64,000 bases of DNA from Phyllostachys edulis (GCA_036346405.1 CM070568.1:30291072-30355071), one strand, 5' to 3'; shown: positions 45,300 through 57,860, counted from the first letter of the stretch. The notes: generated from the sequence alone by a model not told the origin. Made by a program: numbers and translations.

Positions 45300-47730
45300 T
45301 AATCCGTAAAACCTTCAAGGTACTCCTGGGCGAAAAACTCCTAAGCAGCTTGATATTCTTCAACTGAGCAACAATGTCGTAAAGTCGTAAGTACATAAAG
45401 CACTCAGGAAGTCATGGGGAAATGTATGCAAATAGTATTTATGCAGGGCTTGAACAATGGTTAGCTGTATGGTTCTTTTGCATAAAGCAACATTGATGAT
45501 AAATACAATAAATAGATTGAAATGCATAATTAAAAATAATAATGAATAAATAAACAATTACTTTGAAACAACCAGTGAACTTCCCATTCACTTCCCAAGA
45601 CAAACCACCAAGTGAATTAACTATTCACCGAACGAACATTATATTCATCAGGCGAATTTCCCATTCACACTCCAACATATTTTATAAAGAAGCTCTATCT
45701 CTCGTGTGAAATCCTCGGGCACGTCCATAACCGCGGACACGGCTGTTTGAATAGTTTTTAACACTCTACAGAGGTTATACAACTTTCCCCAAAAGAGATA
45801 ACCAACTTATAATGTCCGCTTACACACTTCTGAATGTGTGAGACTAAAAGATTATCACAAGGCTTTTACAAAGCTCCTTCTTAACCCAGTTCTACCTACT
45901 AAGGTTTCAACACTGAATGTCTTACCGACTTGATAGGGCCCCCCTCTTGCGCCATTGTGAGTATACGTACCCCGAAGCTCATGCTTCCAAGACAGAACCG
46001 AAATTAAGACATTCCTAATTAGTTAGCCAGGTCCCGCCCATACAGGATATGTGTAGGATCAAGGATAACCGACTAGAGGGGGGTGAATAGGAGGTTTTAA
46101 AACTTTTGACTAATTAACAAATTAAGTCAATTATGAGCTAAGTCTAAATTAGATACAATTCTAGCTAAGCAATTCTACACAAGAATAAATGTTAGAATTG
46201 TAAATGTGGAAATAGTAAAGACAAGAAATAACCACAAATGAGACAATGGACTTTTTTTTCGTGGTATCGAAGACTTGCCGGTCTTCACTAGCCCACGTAG
46301 TAGCTTGATAGCATGAAATCCCAACTTTTTAGCAAAATATGGTACTACAACCAACCAAAGACTGGTACTACTGCACCTTACCTACCGCATAGTAACAGTT
46401 ATCGTAGAGGCATTAACTCCCTCTGACATAGCCGTTTGAACCGCAGTGCGGTACTACTGCCATGGAACATGCGGTAGTTCCATTGGCCGGTACTACCGAA
46501 AAATGTGAGCGGTACTAACATTTTACGAGAGTCCCAAAAGGGTACCTACTGGGAAAAAAACGTACCGCCGCATTTTCGTTAACACCGGGGTGCGGTAGTT
46601 CCGCTGAACAAGTGCGGTACTACCGCGCTGTGGTAGTACCGCCGATAAATCTCCAGAACTACCTCTCTCAGGGTTTGCAACCAACCAAAATTGTGTCACT
46701 CTGGAATTTACATACCGCCAACTAGTACAATTGGGTTGCGGTAGTATCGCACCACTATCCCGGTAATACCACTAAGAGGTAGTACTGCCGACTTAACGTC
46801 GGTACTACTGATTATCCTGACAATACAAAGTTGGCTTTTCAAATTAAATTCTAAGTGCATGCATGATCCTATATTGATCCAAATGGTATAAGAACATGCT
46901 ATCAAGCTACTAGTCATGATCCCTCTTAATAGTACGACATTTAACTTAAAATCCAGTATTCCATCCTTTTCTCCTAAGACCGGTAAAAACAAAAAGGATC
47001 CTAAACTACTTGTACCTTGTCTTTGAACCATATTGATCTTCATGTTATCCTTTAGCATACATCTCCAACTTGTCATTTTCACCATTAGGACTTAACCTTG
47101 TAAATACTCAATAAACATGTTAATCCCATATTCACATATTGTCATTAATTACCAAAACAATTTTTAGGGGCCTAGATGCTTTCAATATGTGCTTGTACGG
47201 TTCAGGCCCAGTTTAATGGCGCATAAAATTAAGTCCTTGACAAGTTATTCACATGAGTCTACCACAATCCCACAACATGTTAAATCCACACCCTCACTGC
47301 ACAACCGCTAGCCTAAGTGAAAATCATTTTGTTTAACTAAGACCAATGACACACCCTGTCATGGTGCACAAATTTTAACAACAGTTGCTAACCACCACGA
47401 TTCCATATTTCATTAAGTCAAGATTAATCATTATGACACATGTGATAATGAACCCATTGTAACTAACATGACTAAGCATCTAAACAGTACCCAGGTTGGT
47501 GATACAATTATGTCCAACTAAAATTAACCATCGCTAGGGTGACAAAGGATTCATGGCATTCAATAGCTAATCCCAAAACAATTTGTATAAAGATAGCATG
47601 CAGTTGTATAAAACAATGTACTTTTGAAATCATAGGTTCAATACGATCAAAGGACCACGACTTGCCTTGCAATAGATCCTGGGATTGATGTTGATCTTGG
47701 TGTACTCCTTCTTGCTCAAAAATCCCTGAA
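45300..47730 (-). pseudogene. candidate LTR mini-gene, B 5' LTR copy
   Basis: Exon 1 (about 47727 to 47666) reads in part FEQEGVHQDQHQSQDLLQ and ends CAAG before GCAAGT (GC donor; the other B LTR has GTAAGT). Exon 2 follows TTGTTGCTCAG and reads VEEYQAA, a TAG, then EFFAQEYLEGFTD and stop. The B 3' copy has CAG at that TAG. The hairpin at 45388-45406 has one extra mismatch. The original acceptor GATAG is GATAC here. Confidence 0.3.
46052..47184. mobile_element. solo LTR G
   Basis: Starts TGTAGGATCAAGG and ends CCTAGATGCTTTCA, with a perfect 5-bp duplication ATATG on both sides (46047-46051 and 47185-47189). The uninterrupted site is visible in the other B LTR (GGATATGTGGTTG near 15572). 1133 bp with no coding region. 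The middle is full of GGTACTACC/GGTAGTACC words. The early ACTAGAGGGG...TGAATAG block looks familiar from plant repeats, but I cannot name the family. Confidence 0.85.
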
Positions 47731-49227
47731 GTATCAACGTCTACTTGCAAAAGAAGCAAATAAACCAAATAAATAAAAACAGAGAGAAAACAAGCTCCAA
47801 AAATTAAATAAAAATATCAGGAAAATAGAGCTTAAATTTAGAAATTTGAATGGGCTCAATCGGAGTTCGGATGAAGAAGATATTGCTTCTGGAAGTTTGA
47901 AATAACATAAAATACTGGAAATCAGGATTTGTGGATTTACTGGAATTATTTTTCTAAAGGAAAAACAACTTATTGCCTTAGTTGACGTCAGCAAGGGATT
48001 TTCAGCCAAAAAGAAAAAAAAAGGAAATTGGAAATTCCTCCTGACATGTGGGACCCACACGTCAGCGAGATGGCTCATGCTGGACTAAGTCTACAGAGCT
48101 AGGATCTGGTGGAAGGTTTGGATCTGCCACATATGCGCACACGTGGCTGATCACAAGGCGACATGCGGGCACAGGAGCTGATGTGGTGCTGAGGTGGACG
48201 GTGAACTGGTGTGCCACGATGGCTTGCCGGCGGTCAAGGCTCTGGGCTGGAGGGTTGCCGACGATTGGAGGCTCCTCACTAGCGGCGGAGGGGTGCTACA
48301 GAAAGCCGGTGCTCCGGCGAACACAATGACGTGGTTCAAGGACACCGGACATGACCAACGCGGCGACGGCGACGGGTTGAGCAGCGAAGCGGTGCGGTTG
48401 AACAGCAGCGAGGCGATGCTAGGCTCCTCCGACGATGATCGAGCGCGCACTAGGTAGAACACGCGGCGGCGACCACGATGCTGGGGACGAAGGAAGTTGA
48501 GGCTGACCAACGGCGGCGCAAGACGGCAGGGAAGGTTTCAGCAGCACAGAGCTTCAAAGGCTCGATTCGTCGCAACAACGGTGTGAAATGAGAGGCGACC
48601 TAGGGTTTCCGAGGAGAGGGATTGCTACCCTCCTTTCGATGCGGTTGCGGCTTTAAATAGGGCCGGAGAAAGGAGAATCCACGAGGAACACGGTGCGGCG
48701 GTGTCGCGGACACAGGATGAGGAGTCCAGGAGGTGGACAATGAACAGTGCTTCCGCGGGGCCTACACTCCAGTGATTGTGGCTCGGGAACGATCGCATCG
48801 CACACGACGCGACGTGGATCGGCAGTGGGATCGCTCAGACGCAGCAGGAGGAGAGAGGGAATGCGTCAGATGTGTAAGTGAGTGGCTCGGAATAGGTTTG
48901 GGCCTAAGGTTAGAGATTCAGCCCAAAGCTTTTGCTGAGAATTTAAATACATCTTCCTTTTTAGAAAATACTAAAAATGCAAATGGAAATTAGAAAATAA
49001 CAAATAGACTTGAAAATATTCTAGAAAATATATCCAAGCACCTAGAATCCAAATAAAATAATTTTGAAAATAATTGATGTTGACATTAATCATATTAAAT
49101 TGTTTTGCTTTTGAAAGTCCATATTAAGATTTATTTTAATTCCAATAAAACTTTGGTGAATTTTCCTACAGAGCTAAACTACTCAAAAAGATTTTTAAAC
49201 TTCTGAAAATAGGGATGTTACAAACAC

Positions 49228-49950
49228 AAGGTTTAATTCCTGCATACAATCGAAGAACAAGATAATAAGCAATCTGAAATTGCAAATAAGAATTAAGATT
49301 GTATTGATAAGTGGGGTTCCGAAGAACAATGTCACCGTTGTACTCGTCGAAAAAGAGGACAATGTATAAAGTAGAAAAGCTAAACTTCAATCTAACAAAA
49401 CCCACCAAACCATAAGGGTGGTGGACACTATGTATAGGAGGAAGAGGGAGGGGCAATGGTACTGTTCACATGTGAACAGTAACCGCTTGAGCAGTATGGG
49501 CCTATGGTTTCTATCCGAATTACAAGTCCCACGGCCCAAACAGGTGACGCAGCATCTTCTTTCGACGATTCCAAAGTGTTCCGAACGAATTTGGAGGTGT
49601 GGTTAGATCCATTGGAAAGAGGAAGGGATAAGCTTTCCATCAAGTAGCCATGAACCTTCAACGGACTCTGTATGTGAAAGTTATACACGTTTGAAGTCGA
49701 TGCTGTTTCGAGAGGCTGAATTGGATTCCAGAACGTGTCCAGCTTGAACTCTTGCAAATCAGCCACTCTCTGTATTTTATTCCTAAAAATAACAACACAT
49801 TTATTAGGCAATATCATATAGTTCATGTAATATAAATACACTCCTAAAAATGAGCTCACCTAATAATTTAAGTGAAGTGTACGAACTCTTATAATTGGAA
49901 CAGCCAGCATAGCAAATATGATTGTATCCATAGGGGTCATATCCTCATCA
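49228..49950 (-). repeat. element C left LTR, inner piece
   Basis: Continues the LTR begun at 14381 and matches 59071-59714. Contains an extra segment of about 33 bp (49800-49845) absent from the right LTR. Ends CTCATCA beside the polypurine tract. Confidence 0.9.
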
Positions 49951-50667
49951 TCCTCCCCTTCTTGAAAACAAAGTTGTCTTTGGCTTTTGATAAGCTGAAA
50001 ATAGAGCAACAAAGAAGCCAAGGTGTATGCATGGTATATGTATATGTCATCTGTTTTAATAGTTATTCGTTGTTGCACAATTAATGTTACAAAACAGTGA
50101 TCATAAAAGCTCATGGTATTATCACCCCAAAAATAATCATATATGTTAATGAGTAAAACAAAATTTATCACACAGCAATTATTGCAACTAGTTTTGCAAA
50201 TGTAAGTGAAGCATTTATGCAATTCAAATCTCTGAAGTTGTAAACTTGCAGTGGTAGCACATATGGGCAAATCTACAACTTTTGGAATCAAACAAAATTC
50301 ATCCATATAATTAGATTTCAATCGAGCAATAGAAAATTTATCTAGCAAGGGTGAAAAGATTTGTAAGTTCTTCCAAACTTCAACATCATTATTTAGATTG
50401 TCCATACTAGATGATGCAATAAGAGATAAACACATAGGGATTGAATGATCACTAAATTTTATTTTCCTCTCATAATGAACAAGATTCAGCATACAAGAAT
50501 TGTTGTTCAAAACATCAAGCTTCAATTCATCCCTGTGATCACAAGTTATGCATACTCGATATACAAGAAATTGACTGTCTACACCATAATCTCCAATTAA
50601 TTTAAAACAGTAGGTGCAGGTGCTAGATAGAGAATTTAGAGATGAAATTTTAAAAACTTTATCCATA
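49951..50667 (-). pseudogene. element C second coding region, 3' part
   Basis: A long minus-strand frame runs from the D insertion at 50667 towards and into the C LTR. It includes KVFKISSLNSLSSTCTYCFK, LVYRVCITCDHRDELKLDVL and SPLLDKFSIARLKSNYMDEF, with many Cys and Leu residues. I do not recognise the family and it is not pol. A likely 3' splice site, CTCTATTTTCAG, precedes LIKSQRQLCFQEGEDDEDMT, which crosses the LTR edge. A donor-like CAG-GTGAGC, intact in the right LTR, is TAG-GTGAGC here. Element D interrupts the upstream part, which continues at 57112. Confidence 0.5.
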
Positions 50668-51216
50668 TGTAACGCCCAACCCGGGGCCACCCGAGGACTC
50701 CTCCTGGATCAACCAGAAAGTCCATCCGGACCTCCCACGAGATCCAGCAGAGCCACCCGAGAGGACTTCTAGGACCGCCCAGGAGGTCCGGTAGAACCGC
50801 CTGGACGTCCGGGGAGAGTCCCCGAGGAGGTCGTGGAGCCAAGGAGCACCCCAAGGACCTCCCATGGCCAGACCAAGGGAGGTCGTGGGGGTCAGAGGTC
50901 ATCCCAAGACCTCCCACGACACACCAGAGGAGATCGTGGAGGGCTGAGATCACCCCAGGACCACTCACGACCAGACCCGAGGGTGGTCGTGGAGGACTGG
51001 GATCACTCCAAGGTCCCCTATGCCAACTGAGCTAGTCCCAAGGATCACTGGCTAGCTCGCACAGTAACAACACTGATAACATAACTTCAACACAAGCTTT
51101 ACTAACAACAATAGAGTTGATTACAAGGGGAGGCTTACAAGCCAACAACCAAAACACAACGGAAGATAAACAATAGGCCACCCGATACACCACAGCAATC
51201 GGCTGGAGGACGCATC

Positions 51217-52671
51217 CTAGTCGTCTAGGACCTCTAGGTCCGCAGCAAGATCACCTCAAGGCTTCCATTCCTGCTCAAAAGATTAATTTCAAGCAAGAGT
51301 GAGCACAACAACCATGCTCGTAAGTTACACTCGTCAATTAACAGAATGATATGCATACATGGATAATCAAAGGAAGGCATAATAGGGTTAGTTTGCGCAA
51401 AGCCAAGTTTATTTCAAATATAAGCACTAAGCTCCAAAGCAATTACAATAATTAAAATGCATTTTCAAATCTCAGTTTTTAGTTGGATAACATTCATCAC
51501 AAGTGGTGAAGGATACCCTCCTGTCACAAGGCTCCCTGCCCAAACCCATTTGGATAGAAACTCCAAAACCATTTTCACAAGTCCTTTGAAAACAAAACCA
51601 AGATCTAACTTTGAGCAGCTTTGCTAGCATGTCCATAACCGCGGACACGGCTATTCAAATAGTTTTACACTCTGCAGAGGTGTGCAACTTTACCCACATG
51701 ACACGAGTTTCTCTAGTTTGTTTGGCATCCGGGGTGCCACCACCCACTACCAAAGGTAAGTGGTCTAGAGTCCGTGACAAGGCCTTTACAAAGCATCGTT
51801 CCACCGCAGTCCACCCCACTAAGGTTTCACCCCACCCTACGGATAGCTACTCCATAGAGGTCGAGGGCCCCCTCTTGAGCCAGATGGGTAACAAAATAGT
51901 CATAAAAGACATAGTCATAAAAGACAGGCCATAAAAGACCATCCCACGTACCAACAGGATCAACCGCGATGGAACTCCGCAAATTAGTCATCCAGGTCCC
52001 GCCCACACAGGACATGTGGTTGCACGGTGAGGCGTAGCAAAATACACTCGCAAACCGGTCCTTAACTGACCTGGGCGACTAACCACAAACCCAAGGGCAT
52101 CGGTCAACCATAAAGGCACGATCCCGTGCATCGACATGCACCAACCATACAACCAACTTCGCCCAAGTCTAAACCACATTTCCATTATACTTTGCTTTGC
52201 CAAAACATTTATAAATCCTCCATGACACACCAATACCATGGGTATCGCCATGACATAACAATGCCATGGGGCCTCCATGACACACCAATGCCATGGTTCA
52301 AATCATTTAGACAAGTGATATTTTCGGCCAAAACTTCTCAAATCAAGATTCTTTATCTATGCATGACTAAGCTTTGTTTTTGAAAAGGTCCTGGCCCATA
52401 CTATTGCACTAGCCAGGTTTTGCCTAGGGTGACAATCATGTTCGGTCCAGAGATAGCAGTGGCCATACCAAGAGATTTAGGCATAACTAAGATCGTAAAA
52501 GCAGGTATTGAAATACTTAGTAAAGTAAGCATGCATTAACATTTGAAATGGAACATAGATATGTTGGAATAATGGGTGCAACATGGTCAAGGGTGTATCT
52601 TGCCTCCTCCTTGAAAGGCTTCACTGGTTCACTTCCTCACAGAGTTTCGAACCCTCCAGAGACGCCGGGGT
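51217..52671 (-). pseudogene. candidate LTR mini-gene, element D copy
   Basis: Exon 1 (52671 to 52604) follows CGTGTAG and ends GGAG before GCAAGA. Exon 2 (51270 to 51217) follows TTTTGAGCAG; one frame ends GDLAADLEVLDD then TAG, like the E ending. The phases do not match by one base and exon 1 has a stop in each useful frame, so it is decayed. The hairpin GAGCAT-loop-GTGCTC is at 51301-51319. Confidence 0.3.
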
Positions 52672-52955
52672 CTACACGTTAAAACAGCGCAAATCAAACC
52701 AAGGCCAAGCAAAATCCAAAAGAACTCAAAAGAAGCATAAAACTTAAGCCAACAGAGAGGTTTGAAGGTCAGGAGGAGGTCTGAAGGAGCTGATTGGAGG
52801 AGGTGGTCCGAAGGCTTGGAAGGAGGTCCCGAGAGCTGGCCAAAGGAGGCTCAACGGTTGGAGGGAGGTCCAGAGAACTGGGAAGGAGGTCTAAGAGCTG
52901 GTCGGATGAGCCAAAGAGTGGAAATGAGAAAAAGGTAAAGAGGAAGAGCTGCCCA

Positions 52956-52969
52956 AGCTTATATTGCCA
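52956..52969 (-). promoter_or_regulatory. TATA-like box of element D
   Basis: GGCAATATAAGCTT on the minus strand, at about the position of TATAAAAATA in LTR X. Confidence 0.35.
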
Positions 52970-53199
52970 GAGCTGTTGGGAGGTCCAAGGGCACATGAGG
53001 TCAAGAGCAGGTGTAGGAAGAGATGGGAGTAGGTAAAATATGAGACAAAGGATGGCTCAGTGTTGTAAAAAGGTAATAGCATTTAATGCGACACAACAAG
53101 CATTAAATGCTTGCAGACTTCCAAGTGCCAAGGACATGGTCAAAGGATAAGAAAAGTGGGCGTGACTGACAAATGGGGCCAGTCAAAGCCCGAAGGGGG

Positions 53200-54140
53200 C
53201 GTCCTGCGGAGACCTTGAGGAGGTCCCGCAGAGGTCAAGGGAGGTCCTCACCCACAGAGGATGTCCTGATGGTCAGATCCATAAAGGGAGGTCCTGACGG
53301 TCAGATCCACAAAGGGGAGGTCCTGACGGCTAGGATCTCCAAAGGGAGGTCCTAATGGTCAGATTAATAGCAAGGGGGGGGAGGGTCCTGACGGCTAGGA
53401 TCTCCAAAGGGAGGTCCTAACAGTCAAGATTAACAATAAGGAGAGGTCCTGACAGCTAGGATCTCCAAAGGGAGGTCCTAACGGTCAGATCAAAAGCAAG
53501 GGGAGGTCCTAACGGTCGGATCAAATCAAGGAGAGGTCCTGACGGTCGGATCAAATCAAGGGGAGGTCCTGACGGTCAGATCTCTCAAAGGGGAGGTCCT
53601 GGTGGCTAGGATCTCCAAAGGGAGGTCCTAACGGTCAAATCAACAGCAAGGGGAGGTCCTGATGGCTAGGATCTCCAAAGGGAGGTCCTAACAGTCAGAT
53701 CTCTCAAGGGAAGGTCCTGACGGTCAGATCTCTCAAAGGGGAGGTCCTGACGGCTAGAATCTCCAAAGGGAGGTCCTAACGGTCAGATCAACAACAAGGG
53801 GAGGTCCTGACGGCTAGGATCTCCAAAGGGAGGTCCTAACGGTCAACATTAACAACAAGGAGAGGTCCTGATGGCTAGGATCTCCAAAGGGAGGTCCTAA
53901 CGGTTAGATCAAAAGCAAGAGGAGGTCCTGACGGCTAGGATCTCCAAAGGGATGTCCTAACGGTCAAGATTAACAGCAAGGAGATGTCCTGACGGCTAGG
54001 ATCTCCAAAGGGAGGTCCTAACGGTCAGATCAAAAGTAAGGGGAGGTCCTAACGGTCAGATCAAAAGTAAGGGGAGGTCCTGACGGCTAGGATCTCCAAA
54101 GGGAGGTCCTAACGGTCAGATCAAAAGCAAGGGAGGTGAG
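53200..54140 (-). repeat. GAGGTCCT minisatellite in element D
   Basis: About 30 units with a period close to 30 bp, alternating GGGGAGGTCCTGACGGCTAG and GGGAGGTCCTAACGGTCAGA types, so a higher-order unit near 60 bp is visible. It is the complement of the short array in LTR X at 39020-39400. Confidence 0.95.
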
Positions 54141-54474
54141 CGATAGCGAGATAAGAAGCGGGAGAAGTGGGAGCCATTAGATTTCAATCGAACGGACCAA
54201 GGTGATTGGGCCATTCGGACCCTCCAGAGCTAACGCTAGATCTCAGCCCTTGAACTGGATCGGACGGTCCAAAATGGTTGGGACGTTCGGACCGACCGAA
54301 CGCCTCTACAGATCAGACCGTCCAGCAAAGATCTGAGGGCTCAGAGAGGGTGGGACGTTCAGACCATCCGAACGTCTCAACAAGATCAAACCGTCCAACA
54401 CAAATCGAACGGTACACAAGCGATAGAGGTCTGGATCAAGCGGAAGGCTCGAACGGACGCGAGGGGGGTCCAAG

Positions 54475-55010
54475 TAAGCGAGAAGAGGTCCTAAAGGACA
54501 CAGAGAGGTCCTGAAGGACACGGGGAGGTCCAAATAAGCGAGGAGGAGGTCCTAAAGGACATAGGGAGGTCTTGAAGGACACGAGGAGGTCCAAATAAGC
54601 GAGGTGGAGGTCCTAAAGGACACAGGGAGGTTCTTAAGGACACGGGGAGGTCCAAATAAGCGAGGAGGAGGTCCTAAAGGACACAGGGAGGTCCTGAAAG
54701 ACACGGGGAGGTCCAAATAAGTGAGGAGAAGGTCCTAAAGGACACAGGGAGGTCCTGAAGGACACGGGGAGGGACGAAGGGATACAGGGAGATTCAAATG
54801 AACCCCGGGGAGGTTCAAATGAATACAGAAGGGATTCCAATGAACACCAGGAGGTCCAAAGGAACACACGGAAATTGTAGGTGAACATAGGAGGTCTATA
54901 TGAACAAGAGGGGAGTTCAAGTGGACACAGGGAGGTCCAGATGAACTAAAGAAAGGTTCAAATGGACACAGGGTGGTCCAAATGAACACGAGAGAGGTCT
55001 GGGCACAAGG
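54475..55010 (-). repeat. GGAGGTCC/GGACAC minisatellite in element D
   Basis: Units like GGAGGTCCTGAAGGACACGG and GGAGGTCCAAATAAGCGAGG form a composite repeat of about 60 bp, then shade into single GGAGGTCCAAATGAACAC units. It corresponds to the GGACCTCC region of LTR X at 38600-38880. Confidence 0.9.
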
Positions 55011-55112
55011 AGTGTCCAAGCAAGAGAGAGGTCCAGAAGGGGGAATTTAACCCAAAGTTTAGATTTCAGAGATCAAGGATATTTGAAACACAAACCCGAG
55101 CTTAGGACATCT

Positions 55113-56692
55113 TGTTGGAAATATGCCCTAGAGGCAATCATAGAGATGCTTATATTTCATTATGTTCACAATATTTGATAATATGTTATCTTGTTCCTTG
55201 AATGAATCATCAGTCATGAAGATTGACGAGTATGTGACTTGTTGGTGAAGCTCTTTTTAACTTATGATGATGTCGTTCTAAAAGTATCCCTGGTCGAAAG
55301 TCACTGGTCGGAACACTAGTAACTCTACGACCAGCACATGTATTGATTGATGACCATGTTTCACCGGTCATGGATATAGGGATATCGAATCGATAATGTG
55401 GACACGTGTTAGAGAACATGGTGTTGGATAAGACCCACCTTGAGACACTATTGAGATTGTTATGATTCTATGTGTCGTTAGTTGGTCTCAAGCAATGATG
55501 ATGTATAATCCTTAGACACGAGATCAAGATGGTTTCCTACATGTGTAATAGCACTCTTAGAGGTTGCCAAACGCTACTCAGAATCGGGTAGTTATAAAGG
55601 TAGCTTTGGGTATGCTATGAAACATGCGTAGGATGTGACTGGTGGGATATGGGATTTGTCCTCCTAACATAACAGAGAGATATCTCTGGGCCCTTGAAGT
55701 GGTCGGATAAAGAAAGTGCATGGCCATGCCATCGATGGTCAAGAGTTCGACCACATAAGGTTATCCGATACTCGATCGAGAAAGCATTGAACAGTCCATG
55801 GATGACACAACATCTCACCTGGAGTTCAACCAGATATTGTGAGGCAAAAGAAGAATACATGAGTAGGTCGCTTAGTTCGACTAGTTACGGACTGGTCGTA
55901 TGGAGATACAAGCAAGTCGTAGACTGGTCGAACGTAATCACAGAGTGGTCGAAACCAAGTCGTAAGGAGTTACGAGTTGGTCGTGATCAAATACGAATCG
56001 GTCAGTATAGAGATAGGACACGGTCATAAGTGATGAGGACACGGTCGTAGATCATATTGCATTAAGGTTCGTCCGATATAATTTGTGTGTATTCGGGAAT
56101 CGTTATGTCTGCTAGGAACCGCTTCGACTCGTGGCGGAAAGGGTTTCCGAGTCACAACCGAACTACACATGAACCTAACGGGTCACACACTTAACGGGTT
56201 GGAACAAACCAGTATGAATACGATTCGTAAAGCGTGTTTGGATAGGATCCGTCACGGGCCTATATAAGGAGATGCATGAGGCTGTTGGGAAGTGAGAGTT
56301 GACGTGAGTTGCCCTACTGAAACCCTAGCCGCCATCTTCTTGAGAGCCTTGTCGTGCGATTTGGTGCTAGCACACCGGCGTACGGTTTTTCCTTCCCTGG
56401 ACGTGTGGATACCATAGAGGCGCTTCTACGTTGTTGCGCTTAAGGACGATCCGTGATCTTCGCAAGGAACTGCAGAGGTGCTGGAGGAGACGATCAACTC
56501 ACGAGGACGCTGGACGATCGACTACGACCAGTACATCGACGCGCTCTTCGTCGGACCAGGATGCTCCGACGCTTCTTCCGCTGCTCTGCGCGTCTAGTGG
56601 TAATGATCTGTGATCATCTTCTTGCTTGGCTTCCTGGTTTACGTGGTAGAAATTTTGATTTGTTGCTATCGTAGCCTACCCGTATCCCTTCA
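55113..56692 (+). mobile_element. solo LTR H2, BARE/Angela-like Copia
   Basis: Starts TGTTGGAAATATGCCCTAGA and ends ACCCGTATCCCTTCA, 1580 bp, with a perfect CATCT duplication (55108-55112 and 56693-56697). CTATATAAGG lies at 56260-56269. Collinear with H1; no coding interior, so it is a solo LTR. Confidence 0.92.
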
Positions 56693-57111
56693 CATCTCAG
56701 GGGTAATTGTGACCCGAAGGAGAGGTCAAAACCGAAGAGAAACTAGAGAGGAGGTCTAGACCTAAGGAGGTCTAAACCAAAGAGATTCAAGCCAACAATG
56801 ATGTGGTCTGCAAATAAAGGAATCAACAAAATGCGAGGGAGGTCCATGAGGTCAAACAAGAGGGGGGGTTTGGAAAGAAAGGGCTGAGTCAAGGAAAGAG
56901 TGGAACAAGCGGAGGCAAGGGAAATCAACACAAGAGCTCTAACAGCTCCAAAGAACCAAACTTTAGGGTTAGTTGAAGTTCGGTTTAGTCATTTTAAACA
57001 CCCAAACTCTGAAAATCTCAAGTTAAGCTTTGAATTCTCATCAAAACAAAATGGTTCCTTTTATTTTCAAAATTTTCAAAAAGGCTCAGAAAACCAGGGT
57101 GTTACACCATA

Positions 57112-57860
57112 ACACATTCCAAACTAACAGGCTCATTTAGCATGATATAACACAATGCATCAACAGTGGATATTCTATCAAGTACTTCCTTATGTGTAAT
57201 TAATTCGACATGTGCAAAATTATGTGAATTCAGATCAGCACATGGTTCGTTCAAGTCAACACAAGAAATATCAAAAGATTGCACTACAGCAGGTATATAC
57301 TCACAAGGTTGCTCTATGTCTTGTTGTAGCATCAAATCAGTACTTTTGTCATTATCGTCCTCATCAGATATTGTAGATACCTCAAACTTCTCTAATGACA
57401 TAAGATGAGCTGGATCATCCTTCATCTCTTCAAGCGTCTCGGCGGTATCTGTAGATGGAATAGGAGCCAAAACAATGTCAGCATTTTCAGTTACCTTAGG
57501 TTGCACCTCGCTTGCAGCCATAGGTGGTAGAGGTACAAAACAACGTCGTAATTTCTTTTTCATCTCCTCCCATGTGTACATGTAGTGGTGTTTGAGATTC
57601 GACCACCAATGTTGAACATCACCGATCAACGCCATTCTTGCCATGTCCATCTTCTCATGAGGATCAAGTTTCTATCTTTCAAAGTAGCCGTCCAACATAG
57701 TAACCCATAGTAAGTAGTCCAGAGACGTACTCTCAACGGTGAGTGGCAAGATGTATGACGGTAGTTGTTTCCCTTTGAGTTCAAATCTGCCCACGATGTC
57801 ATCGTAATCTACCAACTTTCTCAAATCTGCCATTGTTAGTAGCCAGCTAGAAAATATACA
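57112..57860 (-). pseudogene. element C gag-like region
   Basis: From about 57836 (MADLRKLVDYDDIVGRFELK) the minus strand encodes LDYLLWVTMLDGYFER, a TAG near 57671, then LDPHEKMDMARMALIGDVQH and WEEMKKKLRRCFVPLPP, the core of a retrotransposon gag. An acidic stretch (STISDEDDNDKSTD) leads to DALCYIMLNEPVSLECVM, where element D interrupts. There is no CCHC zinc knuckle and no protease. Only one stop is seen in the gag core. It likely served as the particle protein of a non-autonomous element. Confidence 0.75.

Larger units (their letters stand above)
14551..49222 (-). mobile_element. LTR element B (gypsy type, gag only)
   Basis: LTRs at 14551-17641 and 45011-49222 start TGTCGGGACC and end GATGTACA/GATGTTACA. 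The 5-bp flanks AACAC (14546-14550 and 49223-49227) are a perfect target duplication inside element C's LTR. The primer site lies beside the right LTR and a polypurine tract beside the left one, so B is minus-oriented. Its own interior is short: a leader and a decayed gag with a zinc knuckle, with no pol. The polypurine region resembles that of element A, so B may have been moved by enzymes of an A-type relative. Confidence 0.9.
45011..49222 (-). repeat. element B 5' LTR (split by G)
   Basis: Collinear with 14551-17641. The extra length is the solo LTR G (46052-47184). TATA-like CCCTATTTAAAG is at 48650-48663 (minus) and AATAAA at 45112-45117 (minus). It ends GATGTTACA next to the AACAC duplication. 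Confidence 0.9.
50668..57106 (-). mobile_element. element D, solo LTR of the A/X family
   Basis: Starts TGTAACGCCC and ends GGTGTTACA, with a perfect CCATA duplication (50663-50667 and 57107-57111) in element C. Read on the minus strand it is collinear with LTR X and related to the A LTR. No primer site, polypurine tract or coding interior is present. Without H2 it is about 4.85 kb, a full LTR length, so it is best read as a solo LTR. Confidence 0.85.

Noticed and set aside
53200..55010. CRISPR-like regular array
   Set aside because: Units are contiguous and degenerate with no unique spacers. It is a plant retrotransposon minisatellite.
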